Source: CAZTXD01 sp964617995 (GTDB taxonomy: Bacteria > Actinomycetota > Acidimicrobiia > Spongiisociales > ZC4RG35). From it: 5,292 bases of DNA. Shown here piece by piece: positions 5,112 to 5,292 of the stretch. How positions within the stretch are numbered: the first letter of the stretch is position 1; each line of letters begins with the position of its first letter. The notes under the pieces are model-generated. The model did no database searches and was not told the DNA's origin. It saw nothing but the letters and a program-made list of their open reading frames with translations. A program made the translations under genes and the position numbers. The DNA lies in assembly GCA_964617995.1 (NCBI GenBank), contig CAZTXD010000196.1:1-5292 (forward strand). Direction: 5' to 3'.

Positions 5112-5292
5112 TCAGGTCGAAAGCACCCGAACCTCGGCTGCGGGGAGATCCGACCACCAGCGGCCGTACCGGCTGTAGACGTGAGGCTCCCGATCGGCGA
5201 GCAACGACGTTAGAGCGCGTGCCTCCACGTCGAGCCTCTCCCAGTCGGCGTCGTCGATACGGGAGAAGGCGGTCACCTCGATTCCGTCATCG
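5112..5292 (-). CDS. C-terminal end of an unrecognised protein (5' part beyond the right edge)
   Basis: On the minus strand one frame runs in open from the right edge (codons 5291 down to 5112) and ends with TGA at 5112-5114, giving 59 residues. The piece begins DDGIEVTAFSRIDDADWERL and ends SRYGRWWSDLPAAEVRVLST. It looks coding: codons favour G or C in third position, composition is soluble, amphipathic and free of low complexity, and other frames meet stops quickly (for example TGA at the sixth codon of the ATG at 5290). The paired Trp and the charged helix DDADWERLDVEARALTSLL are its only notable features. I do not recognise the family and there is too little to assign a role. It converges on the tRNA gene. 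Confidence 0.6.
   Translation of the reverse strand, partial: DDGIEVTAFSRIDDADWERLDVEARALTSLLADREPHVYSRYGRWWSDLPAAEVRVLST

Noticed and set aside
4854..5157. Minus-strand reading frames across the tRNA (peptides with ARQDLNLQPTDYESAALT and GPAGFEPATDGL)
   Set aside because: These are the well-known false proteins read from the antisense of tRNA genes, lengthened here by the 8-mer array, which stays open in all frames.
4623..5213. Plus-strand 196-residue frame across the patatin start, tRNA and repeats
   Set aside because: It runs antisense to the start of a well-supported gene, straight through a tRNA and a repeat array; the translation shows no domain.

Overview
The window reads as a piece of a high-GC Gram-positive chromosome, most likely Actinomycetota and possibly an Acidimicrobiia-like lineage. 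The base is dense high-GC coding, a GTG start, a tetratricopeptide protein of the kind found in actinobacterial cyclase/ATPase regulators, and a neuropathy-target-esterase (NTE) style patatin with cyclic-nucleotide-binding domains. The taxonomic placement is inference; there is no rRNA or other strong marker.

Layout, left to right. (1) Positions 1-1467 (+) hold the C-terminal 488 codons of a large TPR protein whose start lies off the left edge. Its stop codon sits inside a perfect 14-bp hairpin (1444-1476) that probably ends transcription from both sides. (2) Positions 1505-2476 (-) encode a 323-residue secreted protein with a clear signal peptide, a very good ribosome binding site, six cysteines in the mature part and a His/Asn/Asp-rich segment ending in SHINICY. 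Its composition is visibly less GC-rich than its neighbours. (3) A 187-bp gap (2477-2663) carries a perfect 14-bp palindrome. (4) Positions 2664-4820 (-) encode a 718-residue protein with two cNMP-binding domains, an NTE-type central region and a patatin phospholipase domain with its Ser-Asp dyad intact. (5) A 117-bp divergent gap leads to a tRNA gene with anticodon CAT (4938-5012, +), more like the lysidine-type tRNA-Ile2 than elongator tRNA-Met. (6) Nine bases beyond the tRNA begins an array of the 8-mer TCCGCTGC that grades into 17-nt units and ends in a hairpin (5022-5097). (7) Positions 5112-5292 (-) are the C-terminal end of an unrecognised gene entering from the right edge.

The secreted-protein and patatin genes point the same way but are separated by 187 bp, so they need not be one operon. 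If the truncated TPR protein is the tail of a class III cyclase-ATPase-TPR protein, a cyclic-nucleotide producer and a cyclic-nucleotide-gated lipase would lie about 1.2 kb apart in convergent orientation. The catalytic part is outside the window, so this remains a hypothesis.

The most unusual structure is the repeat array after the tRNA. Its unit is the exact reverse complement of eight bases of the tRNA itself (4963-4970, end of the D arm into the anticodon stem). One copy extends the complementarity to 11 bases. A pre-tRNA reading into the array would carry at least six competing partners for its own anticodon arm.
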